10,138 nucleotides of DNA. Origin: CAG-103 sp048217285 (GTDB lineage: Bacteria > Bacillota > Clostridia > Oscillospirales > Oscillospiraceae). The stretch lies in NCBI GenBank assembly GCA_048217285.1, contig DBFWVW010000076.1:1-10138 (forward strand), read 5' to 3'. The notes under the pieces are model-generated. The model made no database searches, had not been told where the DNA came from, and saw only the letters and a program-made list of their open reading frames with translations. The first letter of the stretch is position 1; each line of letters begins with the position of its first letter. The position numbers and the translations under genes are program-made. Positions 6,813-10,138 of this stretch are shown here, in pieces.

Positions 6813-6841
6813 ATCATAGGCCGAACGGAGCAGCTTGTCAA
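6813..6841 (-). promoter_or_regulatory. Sigma-A type promoter of the thi operon
   Basis: On the minus strand TTGACA (6841-6836) and TATGAT (6818-6813) are 17 bases apart: a perfect -35 and a 5 of 6 -10. The expected start near 6806 places the riboswitch at the very 5' end of the transcript. Confidence 0.92.
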
Positions 6842-6900
6842 GGCGGAACGTACCCGGCGGCCGGTATTTTTCCGTTTTCGCCGGAACTGTTGAATTCTGG

Positions 6901-6929
6901 TTGCAATCCGGGCGCGCGCATGATACAGT
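6901..6929 (+). promoter_or_regulatory. Candidate promoter of the SLH metallophosphoesterase gene
   Basis: TTGCAA (6901-6906) and TACAGT (6924-6929) are 17 bases apart, each 4 of 6 to consensus. It would give a leader of about 165 bases. No better pair was seen closer to the gene, where TTTACA/TGTAAA repeats dominate. Confidence 0.35.
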
Positions 6930-6973
6930 GGCATTACCGTGCGGCTGACTGGCGCGGCGCTCCGGAACGGGAA

Positions 6974-7048
6974 TGTAAAATTTACAATATGTTGCCGCAC
7001 AGGAACTTTACATACCTGCGGTTTCAGACTTTACACGTTCTGTGTAAA
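6974..7048 (+). repeat. Leader with TTTACA/TGTAAA palindromes and hairpins
   Basis: TGTAAAATTTACA (6974-6986) is a perfect 13-base palindrome. TTTACA recurs at 7007-7012 and at 7030-7035, where TTTACAC-gttct-GTGTAAA (7030-7048) is a perfect 7-bp hairpin. A bulged 7-bp stem (6995-7003 with 7015-7021) lies between. These could be operator sites or RNA structure. The TTTACA units resemble the TT(A/C/T)ACA units of Bacillus PhoP boxes, but their spacing (26 and 23 bases) is not the roughly 11-base PhoP period. Confidence 0.45.
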
Positions 7049-7100
7049 ACAGGAGTGTAAGTTTGCACGAGCCAGAAACCAGAATGTTGGAGGAGAAAGT

Positions 7101-9869
7101 ATGAAGCACACAAAACGCATGGGGTCCCACCTGCTGTCGCTGCTGCTGGCAGTCGCGCTGGTGCTGACCCTGAGCGTGCCGGTTTTCGCCGCGCAGGATA
7201 CGCAGGGCGAATCGGATACCGACACGCTGAAGATCGCCGTCATGTCCGACGACCATTATCTGTCGCCGTCCATGATCCGCAACACGGAAGATTATGAGAC
7301 TGCGCTCAACAGCGACCGCAAAATGTTCTCCGAGAGCGACGCCATCCTGCGCACGCTGCTCGATGCTGTGCGTGAGGACAAGCCGGACGTGCTCCTGCTG
7401 TCCGGAGACCTGACCAAGGACGGCGAGCAGGAGTGCCACAAGGCGCTGGCAAAGCAGCTCCAGCAGCTGCAGAAGGAAGTGCCGGGCATGAAGATCTACG
7501 TCATCAACGGCAACCATGACATCCGCAACTCGGACGCGCTGAACTTCAACACGCCCGATGGCAAGGCGGTGCCCGCCACGCGCACGCATCCGGAAGATTT
7601 CAAGCAGATCTATGACTTCGTATATTCCGACCCGACCGTCATCGCGACCTATACCCCGCCGGCCGGCAAGGAAGCGGGCGGCCTGTCCTATGTTGCCCGC
7701 CCGGCGGACGGCTTCACCCTTGTCGTGGTTGACACCGGCCGCTACAGCTCGGACAACACCTCCACCGGTGAGGACGAGCACGAGACGAGCGGCGCCATCA
7801 GCGCCGATCTCGAGCAGTGGGTCATTGCCCAGATCCAGGAAGCCAAAGCCCGCGGCGATGTCGTGCTCGGCATGCAGCATCACGGCCTGGTGGCCCATTT
7901 TGACGTCGAACCGACCATCCTGCCCATGTACCTTGTCAACGGCTATGAGCGTATTGCGCAGGAGTATGCCGATGCCGGCATGAGCGTCATGTTCACCGGC
8001 CATATGCACGCGGTCGATATCGCCGCCAAGACCACGGATGCCGGCAATACCATTTATGATATTGAGACCGGCTCCGGTCTGACCTACCCGTCGCCGCTGC
8101 GCTTCGTGGAGGTCCGCCGCAGCGCGGATGCGACAGTCGTCGCCACCGGCACGCGCACGCATTTCGGCCCCATCAGCTATACCGACCCGCTGACCGGCAC
8201 GGCCAAGACGATCGACGATCTCACGGAGTATGGCCGCGCGCACGGCTTCTCGACCGATATGCTCAAGACGGTCGCGGGCAGCTTCATCAAGTCGTTCTTC
8301 AGCAAGTATCTGCCGGAGGACACCTGGCCGGTCACCAAGATCGTGGAGAAAATCGATCAGATCATTGACGATGTGGCCGCCGTTCCGATCGCGGACGGCA
8401 AGAACCTGCTGGATTTTGCCAACTGGATCTACCAGTGTAACCTCGCCGGCGAGGACGACGGTAACTATCCTGCCTGGGTGCAGTCCGGCGTCGATCAGCT
8501 CCGCAGCGGCGCCCTGCTCGATCAGGTGCTCGAGATCGTTGCCAAAGATGCGTTCGGCCGCGGCAGCGTGCTCTTTACGAAGTTTCAGGGGCTGTTTACC
8601 AAGTATCTCAAAAGCCAGCTCAATAATCTGCTTGTGAACATCGTCGTTTCCATGAGCGTGGACAACAACTGCCCGAACGACAACGACATGACCTTCCTCA
8701 TCGCCGGCGGCAGCGACGCGCAGGTTCGCCTCCTGCCCGTCAGCGGCAGCAGCGCTGCGGTCACGCAGGCGTATGTGCAGGGCAGCACTTCTACGGTCTT
8801 TCTTACCAGCCGCCAGCTCCGCGCGGCAACGGACGCCCAGTCCGGCGCGACTGTGACGGTCGACGCTACTGATCCCGCAGCCGACACGGTGATTCTCTCC
8901 GGCCGTTCGATCATCAACGCGCGCAATGCGGGCGTTGCGTCCCTGCAGGTGAAGTTTGCGGCCGGTACCGTCACGCTCGATGCCGCTGCGCTCGCGGCGC
9001 TCGACCTGCACAAGGACGTTGCCGTCTCACTCACGGGAGCCTCTCTCAACGCTGCGCAGCAGCGTGCTCTCGGCACGCAGGCGGCCACGGCCACGCTTGC
9101 CGGCGCCTCCGTCACCGTGGACGGCGCGGCGGCGAGCTATCCCGCCGGCAGTGTGCGCGCCAGCATTCCGGTGCGCGCAGCGGATGCGCGCACCGCGTGG
9201 AGCCTCGCGGATGACGGCACCATCTCCGCCGTTGGCGGTGCGTGGGATGCGCAGCAGCAGACCTACGCCTTCGATGTGATCTCCGGTGTGACGGCAATCG
9301 CGCGCTTCCCGTTCACGGATGTGCCTGCCGGCAGCTGGTACTACGGCGCGGCGGCCTATGCCTATAACAACGGGCTCTTCGCCGGCACGACCGATACGAC
9401 CTTTGCCCCGGATGTGACCATGACCCGTGCCATGCTTGTGTCGGTGCTGTGGCGGCTCGCAGGTGAGCCCGCACCGAAGGGCACCAATATATTTGACGAT
9501 GTGCCGGACGGCGCGTGGTACACGGACGCCGTCACCTGGGCGGCAGAGAATGGTGTGGTCGCCGGTGTCGGTAATGGCCGCTTCGATCCCAGCGGCGCCG
9601 TCACGCGCGAGCAGACGGCCGTGATCCTCTTCAACTACGCGCAGAGCAGGGGCTATGATGTCAGCGCGCGCGCCGACCTCTCGGCGTTCCCGGACGCCGG
9701 CAGCGTGTCTGATTGGGCACAGTCAGCGCTCGCATGGGCGAATGCGGCCGGCATTATCAGCGGCACGGTGCGCGGCACGCAGACGATCCTCGACCCGCAG
9801 GGCAGCGCTTCCCGCGCCCAGGTCGCCATGATCCTCATGGGCTACGTCGAGCACGTGGTCAATGCTTGA
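7101..9869 (+). CDS. Secreted SLH-anchored metallophosphoesterase
   Basis: A 922-residue surface enzyme. Residues 1-30 are a signal peptide: basic MKHTKRMGSH, a long Leu/Val/Ala core, and likely cleavage at VFA|AQD. A calcineurin-like metallophosphoesterase domain follows with the metal ligands in order: D50-x-H52, GDLTKD (102-107), GNHD (137-140), MQHHG (258-262) and GHMH (300-303). A mainly helical region (about 370-515) and a beta-rich, Ala/Thr/Val-rich region (about 535-735) come next. Three SLH repeats start near residues 738, 797 and 858 (FTDVPAGSWYYGAA, FDDVPDGAWYTDAV, FPDAGSVSDWAQSA) and would hold the protein to cell-wall secondary polymers. I chose the ATG at 7101 because GGAGGAG ends 6 bases upstream and the signal peptide starts there; the frame is open back to 6939 without a second good start. 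The substrate (phosphomono- or diester, possibly nucleotide) is unknown. The gene appears monocistronic. Confidence 0.92.
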   Translation: MKHTKRMGSHLLSLLLAVALVLTLSVPVFAAQDTQGESDTDTLKIAVMSDDHYLSPSMIRNTEDYETALNSDRKMFSESDAILRTLLDAVREDKPDVLLLSGDLTKDGEQECHKALAKQLQQLQKEVPGMKIYVINGNHDIRNSDALNFNTPDGKAVPATRTHPEDFKQIYDFVYSDPTVIATYTPPAGKEAGGLSYVARPADGFTLVVVDTGRYSSDNTSTGEDEHETSGAISADLEQWVIAQIQEAKARGDVVLGMQHHGLVAHFDVEPTILPMYLVNGYERIAQEYADAGMSVMFTGHMHAVDIAAKTTDAGNTIYDIETGSGLTYPSPLRFVEVRRSADATVVATGTRTHFGPISYTDPLTGTAKTIDDLTEYGRAHGFSTDMLKTVAGSFIKSFFSKYLPEDTWPVTKIVEKIDQIIDDVAAVPIADGKNLLDFANWIYQCNLAGEDDGNYPAWVQSGVDQLRSGALLDQVLEIVAKDAFGRGSVLFTKFQGLFTKYLKSQLNNLLVNIVVSMSVDNNCPNDNDMTFLIAGGSDAQVRLLPVSGSSAAVTQAYVQGSTSTVFLTSRQLRAATDAQSGATVTVDATDPAADTVILSGRSIINARNAGVASLQVKFAAGTVTLDAAALAALDLHKDVAVSLTGASLNAAQQRALGTQAATATLAGASVTVDGAAASYPAGSVRASIPVRAADARTAWSLADDGTISAVGGAWDAQQQTYAFDVISGVTAIARFPFTDVPAGSWYYGAAAYAYNNGLFAGTTDTTFAPDVTMTRAMLVSVLWRLAGEPAPKGTNIFDDVPDGAWYTDAVTWAAENGVVAGVGNGRFDPSGAVTREQTAVILFNYAQSRGYDVSARADLSAFPDAGSVSDWAQSALAWANAAGIISGTVRGTQTILDPQGSASRAQVAMILMGYVEHVVNA

Positions 9870-9909
9870 ATCCTCTTTTTCATAATTCCCCGGCACCAGC
9901 AATTCCCCA

Positions 9910-9944
9910 CGGGGGCGGCATACGCCGCCCCCGCACACTGTTTT
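9910..9944 (+). terminator. Terminator of the SLH metallophosphoesterase gene
   Basis: A perfect 10-bp GC stem (9910-9919 with 9924-9933) closes an ATAC loop, 41 bases after the stop. TTTT occurs at 9941-9944, 7 bases beyond the stem. The stem is strong but the U-tract is short and displaced. Confidence 0.65.
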
Positions 9945-9990
9945 CCGCCTCTTGGACATCTGCTGTACGCCGGGGCGCAAAAAAATGCGG

Positions 9991-10024
9991 AATTTGTACA
10001 AATTTGCGGTTGACATTTTACCGC
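9991..10024. promoter_or_regulatory. Palindromes at the leader promoter (candidate operators)
   Basis: AATTTGTACAAATT (9991-10004) is a perfect 14-base palindrome ending 5 bases before the -35 box. A second inverted repeat, GCGGT (10006-10010) and ACCGC (10020-10024), flanks the -35 box. Positions suit a DNA-binding regulator; no known operator was recognised. Confidence 0.4.
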
Positions 10025-10038
10025 GAAGTTTTTATACT
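10010..10038 (+). promoter_or_regulatory. Sigma-A type promoter of the aromatic leader transcript
   Basis: TTGACA (10010-10015) and TATACT (10033-10038) are 17 bases apart: a perfect -35 and a 5 of 6 -10. Transcription would start near 10045, about 34 bases before the leader ATG. Confidence 0.9.
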
Positions 10039-10078
10039 CGAACCATCAGGATTTTTCATCAGAATCGGAGCAAATATC

Positions 10079-10132
10079 ATGAACCGTAACTACTTTTTTG
10101 CATACGCTTATTACTTTACTATGACAATATAG
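10079..10132 (+). CDS. Tyr/Phe-rich leader peptide (aromatic amino acid attenuator)
   Basis: A 17-codon frame encodes MNRNYFFAYAYYFTMTI: four Tyr (5, 9, 11, 12) and three Phe (6, 7, 13), seven of them within nine consecutive codons. GGAG lies 8 bases before the ATG and a consensus promoter starts the transcript about 34 bases upstream. The stop is TAG followed at once by an in-frame TAA. The mRNA can fold CTTTACTAT (10114-10122) with ATAGTAAGG (10129-10137) over the last codons and the stop, as in the first hairpin of ribosome-mediated attenuators. By analogy with PheL-type leaders, scarcity of charged tRNA-Phe or tRNA-Tyr would stall the ribosome and switch the downstream structure to antitermination. 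The regulated gene (for example DAHP synthase, chorismate mutase/prephenate dehydratase or an aromatic permease) is beyond the right edge. The peptide is seen directly; its regulatory role is inferred. Confidence 0.82.
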   Translation: MNRNYFFAYAYYFTMTI

Positions 10133-10138
10133 TAAGGC

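Noticed and set aside
6974..7048. Assignment of the TTTACA repeats as a PhoP box
   Set aside because: The unit matches, but the copies are 26 and 23 bases apart instead of tandem with about 11-base spacing, so I only report them as unexplained repeats.
6939..7100. Upstream extension of the SLH protein to the ATG at 6939
   Set aside because: It would put 54 residues before a clear signal peptide, has no ribosome binding site, and crosses the palindromic leader. The start at 7101 has GGAGGAG.
7008..9011. A 667-codon open frame on the minus strand opposite the SLH metallophosphoesterase gene
   Set aside because: It is rich in Arg, His, Asp, Gly and Ala with no recognisable motif, has no convincing ribosome binding site, and mirrors a clearly real gene. 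It is a by-product of GC-rich codon use.

Overview
The window looks like chromosomal DNA from a GC-rich, anaerobic, gut-type Clostridia, probably Oscillospiraceae or a relative. The evidence is an EFR1-type flavodoxin/ferredoxin protein, an SLH-anchored surface protein, strong AGGAGG-type ribosome binding sites, sigma-A type promoters, a CytX-type thiamine salvage operon, and GC-rich codon use. The taxonomic call is inference. I see no phage, transposon, CRISPR or integration features.

Left part (1-3031). The 5' end of a probable CorA-family cation transporter reads out of the window on the minus strand from a TTG start. It is divergent from an EFR1-type iron-sulfur flavoprotein on the plus strand. 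The two promoters share a short intergenic region with an inverted repeat. The EFR1 gene converges, across a hairpin terminator, on a two-gene minus-strand unit of carbon-nitrogen hydrolases. The upstream member is a bona fide nitrilase type broken by one in-frame TAG codon. The downstream member is intact.

Middle part (3037-6841). This is a minus-strand thiamine salvage operon in the order thiM-thiE-thiD-cytX. It has a near-perfect promoter, a complete TPP riboswitch, a riboswitch-controlled intrinsic terminator, and a strong terminator at its end. CytX probably imports hydroxymethylpyrimidine (HMP). ThiD phosphorylates HMP and HMP-P, ThiM phosphorylates hydroxyethylthiazole, and ThiE joins the two halves to thiamine phosphate. 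No de novo genes (thiC, thiG, thiS) are in this operon.

Right part (6842-10138). A divergent plus-strand gene encodes a 922-residue secreted metallophosphoesterase with three C-terminal SLH repeats. Its long leader is rich in TTTACA/TGTAAA repeats, and the gene ends at a GC-rich hairpin. After it comes a consensus promoter (TTGACA-17-TATACT) driving a 17-codon open reading frame, MNRNYFFAYAYYFTMTI, in which 7 of 17 residues are Tyr or Phe. This is most simply a leader peptide for attenuation of an aromatic amino acid gene just beyond the window. It is the most notable element here, because Clostridia usually regulate such genes with T-box leaders. Palindromes around its promoter suggest a second layer of control.
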